From Streptomyces canus (lineage in GTDB: Bacteria; Actinomycetota; Actinomycetes; Streptomycetales; Streptomycetaceae), in contig NZ_KQ948668.1 of NCBI RefSeq assembly GCF_001514145.1, positions 62,001 through 126,000 of the forward strand: a DNA stretch of 64,000 bases, in the 5' to 3' direction. A model generated the notes under the pieces. That model was not told where the DNA came from, made no database searches, and worked only from the letters and a program-made list of their open reading frames with translations. A program made the translations under genes and the position numbers. Positions 24,085 to 30,916 of the stretch are shown one piece after another (position 1 is the stretch's first letter; each line of letters starts with the position of its first letter).

Positions 24085-24920
24085 CCGCGCACGGCTCCCT
24101 TGGCGAGGTCGCCGATGATCTGCTTGGCGCCGATGGCGAACACGATCAGCAGCGGGACGAGGGCGAGCAGGGCGCCGGTCATCACGATCCCGTAGTCGGT
24201 GGTGCCGTGGGTGCCGTTGAGCTGGGACAGCGCGACCTGGAGGGTCACGTTGTCGGGGTTGGTGAGGGCGATCAGGGGCCAGGCGAAGTCGTTCCACTGG
24301 CCCATGAAGGTGAAGATGCCCAGGAAGGCGAGACCGGGGCGGACCACCGGCAGCGCCACGTGCCAGTACTGGCGGAGGAAGTGCGCGCCGTCCAGCTTGG
24401 AGGCGTCGAGCAGTTCGTCGTGGATGGCGGACTTCATGTACTGGCGCATCCAGAAGATGCCGAAGGCGTTGGCCGCGGCCGGCACGATCAGCGCGGTCAT
24501 CGAGCCGATCCAGCCGATCCTCGCCATGATCACGAACTGCGGGATGACCGACAGCTGCGCCGGCACCATGAAGATGACCATGAGCAGCCCGAACAGCACG
24601 TTCTTGCCCGGGAACTCGAACTTGGCGAAGACGAAGGCCGCGAGCGAGTCGAAGAGCAGGACGAGGAAGGTCACCGACACCGCGACCAGCAGCGAGTTCC
24701 ACATCGACCCGAAGAAGTCGATGGCGTCGAAGAGGTTGCGGACGTTCTCCAGGAAGTGCGTTCCCGGCAGCAGTTTCGGCGGGTACGCGAAGATCTCCGA
24801 CGAGCTGTGCGTCGACATGATCACGGCCCAGTAGAACGGGAAGGCCGAGAGCACGGTGCCGATGATCAGCGGGAGGTGCAGCGCGATCCCTCTGCGGCGG
24901 GATCCCTTGATGGCAGCCAT
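24081..24920 (-). CDS. Carbohydrate ABC transporter permease, MalG-type
   Basis: The 279-residue inner-membrane protein starts at ATG 24920 behind GGAAGG. It has six predicted transmembrane helices and the EAA loop LDASKLDGAHFLRQYWHVALPVVRP, which contacts the ATPase. It pairs with the MalF-type permease immediately upstream (14 bp). No ATPase is encoded in this operon, so it probably shares a general MsiK-type ATPase, as many Streptomyces sugar importers do. Coupled by 4 bp to the GH2 gene. Confidence 0.93.
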   Translation of the reverse strand: MAAIKGSRRRGIALHLPLIIGTVLSAFPFYWAVIMSTHSSSEIFAYPPKLLPGTHFLENVRNLFDAIDFFGSMWNSLLVAVSVTFLVLLFDSLAAFVFAKFEFPGKNVLFGLLMVIFMVPAQLSVIPQFVIMARIGWIGSMTALIVPAAANAFGIFWMRQYMKSAIHDELLDASKLDGAHFLRQYWHVALPVVRPGLAFLGIFTFMGQWNDFAWPLIALTNPDNVTLQVALSQLNGTHGTTDYGIVMTGALLALVPLLIVFAIGAKQIIGDLAKGAVRG

Positions 24921-24934
24921 GATGCGCGCCCTTC

Positions 24935-25885
24935 CTAGTCGCCGCGGCGCTGCACGAGGCGCCAGTTGATGATCGAGAACAGGACGACGACGAGGAAGAT
25001 GCCCCACGCCACCGCGGCGCCGTACCCGAAGTCGTTGTTGTCGAAGGTCTGCTGGAAGAAGTAGAGGACCATCGTCTGGCCCGAGTGACCGGGCCCGCCC
25101 GCGAACGTCGAGTCGTTGGACGAGGTCTGGAGCAGGACCTGCGGTTCGGAGAAGCTCTGCAGACCCGTGACCGTCGAGACGACGAGCACGAACAGCAGCG
25201 TGGGCCGCAGCAGCGGGAGCGTGATCCGGAAGAAGGTCTGGATCGGACCGGCGCCGTCCATGCGCGCCGCCTCGTACAGCTCGCCCGGGACGGTCTGCAG
25301 GCCGGCGAGGAAGATGATGGCGTTGTAGCCGGTCCACTGCCAGGTCATCAGGGCGGCGATGGTCACCTTGATCCCCCACGGCGTGTTCAGCCAGGCCACC
25401 TGGTCGATGCCCACCGAGTGCAGGACGGCGTTCACCACACCGCTGTTGGTGGAGAAGATCGAGCCGAAGACGATCGCGATGGCGACGACCGAGGTGACGT
25501 TCGGCAGGAAGTACGCGACGCGGTACAGGCCCTTGAACCGGACCGCGGAGTTGAGCATCACGGCCGTGACCATCGCCAGGAAGATCATGGGGAAGGTGGC
25601 CAGCGCCCAGATGATGAGCGTGTTCCCGATCGAGTTCCAGAAATCGCCGTCGCTCAGCAGGTACTGGTACTGCGAGAGCCCGGCCCACTCCATCGAGCCG
25701 AGGCCGTCCCAGCGGTGGAAGGACAGGTAGAGCGAGAAGCCGACCGGGAACAGGCCGAAGCCGAGGAAGATCAGATAGAAGGGGGAGATCGCGGCGTAGA
25801 GGTGCCAGTACTTGCGCAGGCCCTTCTTGGGCTGCGTGGGCGTGGGCTGTGCCACCGCGGGCGGAGTCTGCTCGAGGACGGCCAT
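24935..25885 (-). CDS. Carbohydrate ABC transporter permease, MalF-type
   Basis: The 316-residue protein starts at ATG 25885, where the preceding stop shares TGATG. After a Pro-rich cytosolic leader (residues 1-30) the first helix reads LYAAISPFYLIFLGFGLFPVGFS, a Streptomyces sugar-permease signature. The EAA loop YEAARMDGAGPIQTFFRITLPLLRP lies near residues 200-225. It forms the membrane channel with the MalG-type partner. An upstream start at 25924 exists but would overlap the binding-protein gene without a ribosome site. Confidence 0.93.
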   Translation of the reverse strand: MAVLEQTPPAVAQPTPTQPKKGLRKYWHLYAAISPFYLIFLGFGLFPVGFSLYLSFHRWDGLGSMEWAGLSQYQYLLSDGDFWNSIGNTLIIWALATFPMIFLAMVTAVMLNSAVRFKGLYRVAYFLPNVTSVVAIAIVFGSIFSTNSGVVNAVLHSVGIDQVAWLNTPWGIKVTIAALMTWQWTGYNAIIFLAGLQTVPGELYEAARMDGAGPIQTFFRITLPLLRPTLLFVLVVSTVTGLQSFSEPQVLLQTSSNDSTFAGGPGHSGQTMVLYFFQQTFDNNDFGYGAAVAWGIFLVVVLFSIINWRLVQRRGD

Positions 25886-27195
25886 CAGTAGCTCACCCCC
25901 AGGTGCTTCGCGATGCGACGGCACTTGCTCATGGCGTCACTCCAGGCCTTCTTGGGGTCCTTGCCGAGGACGCCGACGTTCTTGATCTCGTCTTTGATGG
26001 GCTGCCCGAGCGCGACGTCGAACGGACTGTTGTAGGCGACCACGATCTTCTGCGCGGCCGGCCCGAAGATGTCGGTCGTGACCTGGCCGCCGAAGTACGG
26101 GTCGGGCTCCCGCATCTGCTTCAGGCCGTACGAGGCGGGCGTGGAGGGGAAGAGGCCCGCGTCGACGTAACCCTGCGCCTGGTTGGACGCGTTGAGGATC
26201 CAGGTGATGATCTCGAAGGCCCGTTCGGGCTCCCGGCACGCCTTGGTGATCGCCAGGAACGATCCGCCGTTGTTGGCGGGCCGCACCGGCATCTGGGCGA
26301 CCCGGTACCTGCCCTTGGCCTTCGGCACACCGTTCTTGATGTCGAAGGCCGCCCAGGAGGCGCCCAGTTCACTGGGCAGCTTGCCGTCCTGCTTGGCCGA
26401 CAGCTGGTCCGGGGTGCCGCTCACGAGGTCGGAGACGATCCCGCGGCGCTTGGCCTCCACGGCGAGCGCCCAGGCGTCGCGCACGTGCTCCTGGTCGCCG
26501 ATGAAGTGGCGGTCCTTGTCGACGTACCGCTTGGAGCCCTGCTGCACGACGTTCTCGAACACGGAGTTGACGTCGGTGAGGAGCATGGTCCCCGGGATCC
26601 GCTTCTTGAGCTGCTCACCCGCGGCGAAGTAGCTCTCCCAGGTGTTCAGCTCCTGCGACACGTCGTCCGGTTCGTACGGCAGCCCCGCCTTGCGGAAGAT
26701 CTCGTACTGGTAGAAGTGCCCGACCGGTCCGCAGTCGATCGGGAAGCCGACCATCGTGCCGTCGTCGGCGATGCCCTGGTCCCACTTCCAGGACAGGTAC
26801 TGGCTCTTGTACTTCTCCGCGCCCAGGGTCCGCAGGTCGATGAACTGGTCCGCGTTCGGCAGGTAGGCGGCCATGTCCTCGCCCTTGAGCCCCGCGATGT
26901 CGGGGATGTGGGCCCGGCCGGTGATGGTGGTGATGAGCTTGGAGCGGTACTGGCCGCCGATCTGGATGGCGTCCAGGCTCACGGAACTGCCGTAGCGGGC
27001 CCTGGCGTTCTTCACGACGGTGTCGCTCAGACCGCCGCTCCAGTACCACAGGACCATGTTCCGGCCGGTCGAACCGGTCGGAACGGCGCAGCCGGTGGCC
27101 AGGCCGCCGAGTGCCGTGGCGGCTGTACCGCCCAGGCCCGCGCGCAGCAGGCCTCTTCGTGAGAGCCGCACAGCTCCCACCGCCTTTCGGATCAT
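25885..27195 (-). CDS. Sugar ABC transporter substrate-binding lipoprotein (Tat-type signal)
   Basis: The 436-residue extracellular solute-binding protein (family 1) starts at ATG 27195. The signal has twin arginines LSRRGLLRAGLGG and a lipobox GLATGC, so export folded through Tat then lipid anchoring is likely. The mature part is a two-lobe binding protein with LWYWSGGLSDTVVKNARAR and DIAGLKGEDMAAYLPNADQF near the start. The ligand is not readable from sequence. The neighbours GH2, GH38 and GH29 suggest an oligosaccharide containing galactose, mannose or fucose. It follows the PfkB gene by 40 bp and precedes the permeases. Confidence 0.9.
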   Translation of the reverse strand: MIRKAVGAVRLSRRGLLRAGLGGTAATALGGLATGCAVPTGSTGRNMVLWYWSGGLSDTVVKNARARYGSSVSLDAIQIGGQYRSKLITTITGRAHIPDIAGLKGEDMAAYLPNADQFIDLRTLGAEKYKSQYLSWKWDQGIADDGTMVGFPIDCGPVGHFYQYEIFRKAGLPYEPDDVSQELNTWESYFAAGEQLKKRIPGTMLLTDVNSVFENVVQQGSKRYVDKDRHFIGDQEHVRDAWALAVEAKRRGIVSDLVSGTPDQLSAKQDGKLPSELGASWAAFDIKNGVPKAKGRYRVAQMPVRPANNGGSFLAITKACREPERAFEIITWILNASNQAQGYVDAGLFPSTPASYGLKQMREPDPYFGGQVTTDIFGPAAQKIVVAYNSPFDVALGQPIKDEIKNVGVLGKDPKKAWSDAMSKCRRIAKHLGVSY

Positions 27196-27235
27196 TTCGG
27201 GACGTGCATGGGGGGCTTGCGTGGGAGTTGCGGGG

Positions 27236-28396
27236 TCAGTGCTGCCGTGCGCTGTCGGGTGGGGGCACGGGGGAGTGCGCGGACTGCGGGGTGTCCGGGG
27301 AGATCGGGGCGTGCTCGGCCGACGAGGTCTTCGGGGCGGCCGGAGCGTGCTCGGCCCCTGGAACCACCGGCGCGAACGCTGCCGGCCGGGCCGGCGGTGT
27401 GATCGGCGCGTAGTGGACCGGTGGGCCCACGTCCGCCGGGAGCCGGTCGGCCAGGAATCCGTACGCCCGCTTCAGGTCGGGGTCCGTCAGCGAGCGCCAC
27501 CACCGGTCCACTCCGTACCAGCCCGGGGCGGCCAGGGCCCCGCCGTGATGCCGTACGGAAAGACCCGCGGCGAGGACGGCGAACCGCAGCCGTTCCTCCA
27601 GCGGCCAGCCGCCCAGCGAGGCGGCGACGAAGGCGGCGCCGAAGACGTCTCCCGCGCCCGTGGCATCGAGGACGTCGACGGCGAGGGCCGGGACGTCCGC
27701 GTACTCGCCGGTGGTCTGGTCGACGGCGACCGCGCCGTCCCCGCCCCGCGTGACCACGGCCACCGGCACCAGCTCGGAGAGCGTGCCGAGGGCCGCGACC
27801 GCGCTGTCGGTGCGGGTGTAGGCCATCGCCTCGGTCTCGTTGGGGAGAAAGGCGTGGCACAGGGCCAGCTGGTCCAGGAGGTCGGTGGACCACACCTGGG
27901 TGGGATCCCAGCCGACGTCCGCGTAGATGTGCGTGCCGTTCGCGGCGGCCTTGGAGAGCCAGGCACGCGGCTCGGACTCCAGATGCACCAGGGCCGTGCG
28001 CGCCTCGGGCGGGTCGCCCATCAGCGCGTCCTGGGAGTACGGCGGTTCCTGGCCGTGGGTGACCAGCGCCCGGTCGTCACCGTGGGCGAGCGCGACGGTG
28101 ACGGGGGTGTGCCAGCCGTCCGCGACCCGCGAGAGCGAGAGGTCGACACCTTCCTGACCCGCGAGGACCTCCTGGCAATAGCCGCCGTAGAAGTCGTCGC
28201 CGAAGACCGTGGCCAGGGAGGTGCGCAGGCCGAAGCGGGACGCGGCGACCGCCAGGTTGGCGATGCCGCCGGGGCCGCAGCCCATGCCGGCCGTCCAGAT
28301 CTCCTCGCCCGGCGTCGGCGGCTTTCCCAGACCCGTCAGGACGAGGTCGTAGAAGAGCAGCCCGGTCAGCAGCACCTCGGGCCGGTCGTCGTCCAC
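27236..28396 (-). CDS. PfkB-family carbohydrate kinase with Pro/Ala-rich tail
   Basis: GTG at 28396 is chosen because GAGAGG lies 7 nt upstream, giving 386 residues; a TTG at 28414 is possible but weaker. The kinase fold shows the N-terminal GLGKPPTPGEE, GCGPGGIANLAVAASRFGL, and the signature DVLDATGAGDVFGAAFVA with the catalytic Asp. After about residue 320 a 60-residue tail of low complexity repeats Pro, Ala and EHAP units and has no counterpart in the family core. It would phosphorylate a sugar or nucleoside with ATP. As first gene of the importer operon and divergent from DeoR, it probably traps or activates an imported sugar. Confidence 0.88.
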   Translation of the reverse strand: MDDDRPEVLLTGLLFYDLVLTGLGKPPTPGEEIWTAGMGCGPGGIANLAVAASRFGLRTSLATVFGDDFYGGYCQEVLAGQEGVDLSLSRVADGWHTPVTVALAHGDDRALVTHGQEPPYSQDALMGDPPEARTALVHLESEPRAWLSKAAANGTHIYADVGWDPTQVWSTDLLDQLALCHAFLPNETEAMAYTRTDSAVAALGTLSELVPVAVVTRGGDGAVAVDQTTGEYADVPALAVDVLDATGAGDVFGAAFVAASLGGWPLEERLRFAVLAAGLSVRHHGGALAAPGWYGVDRWWRSLTDPDLKRAYGFLADRLPADVGPPVHYAPITPPARPAAFAPVVPGAEHAPAAPKTSSAEHAPISPDTPQSAHSPVPPPDSARQH

Positions 28397-28420
28397 GTGA
28401 GCGCCTCTCGTCAAAACACG

Positions 28421-28500
28421 TCAATTTCGATGACGGGAATCGTGCGCCGCTCGGCGAGATTGGTCAATACCCAAGCAGAACTGAGCATGGAAATGATTGA
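28421..28500. promoter_or_regulatory. Candidate DeoR operator elements in the PfkB/DeoR divergent region
   Basis: On the minus strand CATCGAAATTGA (complement of 28421-28432) and on the plus strand CATGGAAATGATTGA (28486-28500) share CATnGAAATnnnTGA-like content. DeoR/GlpR proteins bind repeated AT-rich motifs of this kind. One copy lies near the PfkB start and one just upstream of the deoR-type -10. This is a sequence resemblance only. Confidence 0.35.
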
Positions 28501-28510
28501 AGATGACGAG

Positions 28511-28516
28511 TAGTGT
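28511..28516 (+). promoter_or_regulatory. -10 hexamer TAGTGT, probable leaderless DeoR promoter
   Basis: TAGTGT ends exactly 7 nt before GTG 28524 and there is no ribosome site. This supports GTG 28524, not ATG 28503, as the true start, with a transcript that begins at the start codon. Confidence 0.5.
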
Positions 28517-28523
28517 TCACGGC

Positions 28524-29288
28524 GTGCTGGCTGAACGACGACACCAACTCATCCTGCGGGCCCTGCGCTCAGGCGGTCCCGCGGCCGTGACGGATCTCTC
28601 CGAGCAACTCGGTGTGAGCCCCGCCACCATCCGGCGTGACCTCGTCAAGCTGGAGGAGGACGGGCTGCTCACCCGGGTCCACGGCGGCGCGCGCGCCGAG
28701 GAGGGCGACCAGCCCTTCGCCGAGGTCGCCGAGGTCCGGGTGGCGGAGAAGGACGCCATAGCCGCCCGGGCGGCCGCGCTGATCGCCGACGGACAGTCCG
28801 TGCTGCTCGACATCGGCACCACCGCCTACCGCCTGGCCCGGCAGCTGCACGGCCGCCGGCTCACCGTGATCACCAGCAACCTGGTGGTCTACGAGGAGCT
28901 CGCCGACGACGAGGGCATCGAGCTGGTGCTGCTCGGCGGCATGGTCCGCCGCGAGTACCGCTCCCTGGTCGGTTTCCTCACCGAGGACAACCTCCGCCAG
29001 CTGCACGCCGACTGGCTCTTCCTCGGCACCAGTGGAGTGCGCCCCGGCGGGCAGGTGATGGACACGACGGTCGTCGAGGTGCCGGTCAAACGGGCCATGA
29101 TCAAGGCGAGCGACAAGACCGTCCTGCTCGCCGACACGGCCAAGTTCCCGGGTACGGGCATGGCGAAGGTGTGCGGTCCGGAGGAGCTGGACGTGGTGGT
29201 GACGAACGCGCCGGTCGACGCGGCGACCCGCTCCTCCCTGGAGGAGGCGGGCGTCGAGGTGGTCCTGGCAGGAAAGGTACAAGCTTGA
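28524..29288 (+). CDS. DeoR/GlpR-family sugar-responsive regulator
   Basis: The 254-residue protein is taken from GTG 28524 (first residues LAERRHQLILRAL) on leaderless evidence; ATG 28503 would add seven residues. The N-terminal helix-turn-helix is VTDLSEQLGVSPATIRRDLVKLEEDGLLTRVHGG, the classic DeoR signature. The C-terminal phosphosugar-binding (DeoRC) domain has DIGTTAYRLARQL, VITSNLVVYEEL and DTAKFPGTGMAKV. Such proteins usually repress and are released by a phosphorylated sugar, which fits the divergent PfkB kinase. It probably governs both the leftward importer operon and the rightward GH4/GH38/GH29 genes. Confidence 0.9.
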   Translation: MLAERRHQLILRALRSGGPAAVTDLSEQLGVSPATIRRDLVKLEEDGLLTRVHGGARAEEGDQPFAEVAEVRVAEKDAIAARAAALIADGQSVLLDIGTTAYRLARQLHGRRLTVITSNLVVYEELADDEGIELVLLGGMVRREYRSLVGFLTEDNLRQLHADWLFLGTSGVRPGGQVMDTTVVEVPVKRAMIKASDKTVLLADTAKFPGTGMAKVCGPEELDVVVTNAPVDAATRSSLEEAGVEVVLAGKVQA

Positions 29289-29502
29289 ATCCGCGCCCCC
29301 GGAATCGAAGGAGATCCCTGGCTCACGCCGCTCGACCGCTCGGTGGGCGACCGGGTCGTACGCGATCGACAGCGGCCGGGTCGACGCCGGCCCGGGTTCT
29401 CGGAGCAAGTGCAAGGAGGCAGCGCGTGCCCGGTTCTCGCGACGCGCTGCCCGTAGATGATTCGTCCCAGCCTGAACGCCGGGGCATTTTTGGAGGCACC
29501 CG
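29289..29502. other. Non-coding spacer between DeoR and GH4 genes
   Basis: This 214-bp stretch has no credible reading frame. A TGGAGG ribosome site for GH4 lies at its end (29491-29496). I see no clear palindrome or hairpin that would mark an operator or terminator, so read-through from DeoR is possible. Confidence 0.5.
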
Positions 29503-30840
29503 GTGAAACTGACCATTCTTGGCGGCGGCGGCTTCCGGGTCCCGCTCGTGTACGGCGCGCTGCTGACGGACCGCGCCGAGGGCCGGGTGACCGAGGTCGT
29601 CCTGCACGACCTGGACGCCGGCCGGCTCTCCGCGGTCGGCCGGGTCCTCGCCGAACAGGCGGCCGCCGTCCCCGATGCCCCCACGGTGACCACCACGACC
29701 GACCTCGACGAGGCTCTGCGCGGCGCCGACTTCATCTTCTCGGCGATCCGCGTCGGTGGCCTGGAGGGGCGCGCCGACGACGAGCGGGTGGCCCTCGCGG
29801 AGGGTGTCCTCGGCCAGGAGACGGTCGGCGCGGGCGGCATCGCCTACGGCCTGCGCACGGTCCCGGTGGCCGTGGACATCGCCCGGCGCGTGGCCCGGCT
29901 CGCTCCCGACGCCTGGGTCATCAACTTCACCAACCCGGCGGGCCTGGTCACCGAGGCCATGTCCCGCCACCTCGGCGACCGGGTCATCGGCATCTGCGAC
30001 TCTCCGGTCGGCCTCGGCCGCCGCATCGCGCGCGTGCTCGGCGCCAACCCCAACGAGGCCTGGATCGACTACGTCGGCCTCAACCACCTCGGCTGGGTCC
30101 GCGGTCTGACGATCGCCGGCCGGGACGAGCTGCCCCGGCTGCTCGCCGACCCCGACCTGCTCGGCTCCTTCGAGGAGGGCAAGCTCTTCGGCGTCGACTG
30201 GCTCCAGTCCCTCGGCGCGATCCCCAACGAGTACCTGCACTACTACTACTTCAACCGCGAGGCCGTCCGCGCCTACCAGCACGCCGAGAAGACCCGCGGC
30301 GCCTTCCTCGCCGACCAGCAGGCGCGGTTCTACGACGAGGTCGGCGCCCCCGGTGCCAAGGCGCTGGACGTGTGGGACCGCACGCGTGCCGAGCGCGAGG
30401 CCACCTACATGTCCGAGAACCGGGAGACGGCCGGCGCCGGAGAACGCGACGCCGACGATCTCTCCGGCGGCTACGAGAAGGTCGCCCTCGCCCTGATGAG
30501 GGCCATCGCCCGCGACGAGCGCACCACCCTGATCCTCAATGTCCGCAACCAGGGCACGCTCTCCGTGCTCGACCACGACGCCGTCATCGAGGTGCCCTGC
30601 CTCGTCGACGCCAACGGCGCCCACCCGGTCTCCGTCGCACCGCTGCCCGGCCACGCCACCGGACTGGTCTGCTCGGTCAAGGCGGTCGAGCGGGAGGTGC
30701 TGGCCGCCGCCGAGTCCGCCTCGCGAGCGACCGCGGTGAAGGCCTTCGCGCTGCACCCGCTGGTCGACTCCGTCAATGTCGCCCGCAAGCTGGTCGAGGG
30801 CTACACCTCGGTCCATCCCGGGCTCGCGTACCTTAAGTAG
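29503..30840 (+). CDS. GH4 family 6-phospho-beta-glucosidase-like glycosidase
   Basis: The 445-residue protein starts at GTG 29503 behind TGGAGG. It has the N-terminal NAD-binding loop LTILGGGGFRVPLVYGAL, the FTNPAGLVTEA segment, the metal-ligand Cys in GICDSPVGLGRR and His in VGLNHLGWVRG, and a C-terminal substrate part with VRNQGTLSVLDHDAVIEVP. GH4 enzymes use NAD+ and Mn2+ in an oxidation-elimination route and usually act on 6-phosphorylated glycosides. There is no PTS gene nearby; the PfkB kinase in the divergent operon is a possible source of a phosphorylated substrate. Alternatives inside GH4 are alpha-galactosidase or alpha-glucosidase. Confidence 0.88.
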   Translation: MKLTILGGGGFRVPLVYGALLTDRAEGRVTEVVLHDLDAGRLSAVGRVLAEQAAAVPDAPTVTTTTDLDEALRGADFIFSAIRVGGLEGRADDERVALAEGVLGQETVGAGGIAYGLRTVPVAVDIARRVARLAPDAWVINFTNPAGLVTEAMSRHLGDRVIGICDSPVGLGRRIARVLGANPNEAWIDYVGLNHLGWVRGLTIAGRDELPRLLADPDLLGSFEEGKLFGVDWLQSLGAIPNEYLHYYYFNREAVRAYQHAEKTRGAFLADQQARFYDEVGAPGAKALDVWDRTRAEREATYMSENRETAGAGERDADDLSGGYEKVALALMRAIARDERTTLILNVRNQGTLSVLDHDAVIEVPCLVDANGAHPVSVAPLPGHATGLVCSVKAVEREVLAAAESASRATAVKAFALHPLVDSVNVARKLVEGYTSVHPGLAYLK

Positions 30841-30852
30841 CGGCCACTTTTA

Positions 30853-30864
30853 GAAAGCGCTTTC
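30853..30864 (+). promoter_or_regulatory. LacI-type operator palindrome upstream of GH38
   Basis: GAAAGCGCTTTC is a perfect 12-bp palindrome with the central CG of LacI/PurR-family operators, 53 bp before the GH38 start. The only LacI-family regulator in the window is at 50103, and its own promoter looks different. Control by a regulator outside the window is therefore likely. Confidence 0.55.
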
Positions 30865-30916
30865 CCCTCGCCTGTCGGCCCCACCAGCTCGCTCTCTCCC
30901 TCCCTGGAGACCCTTC

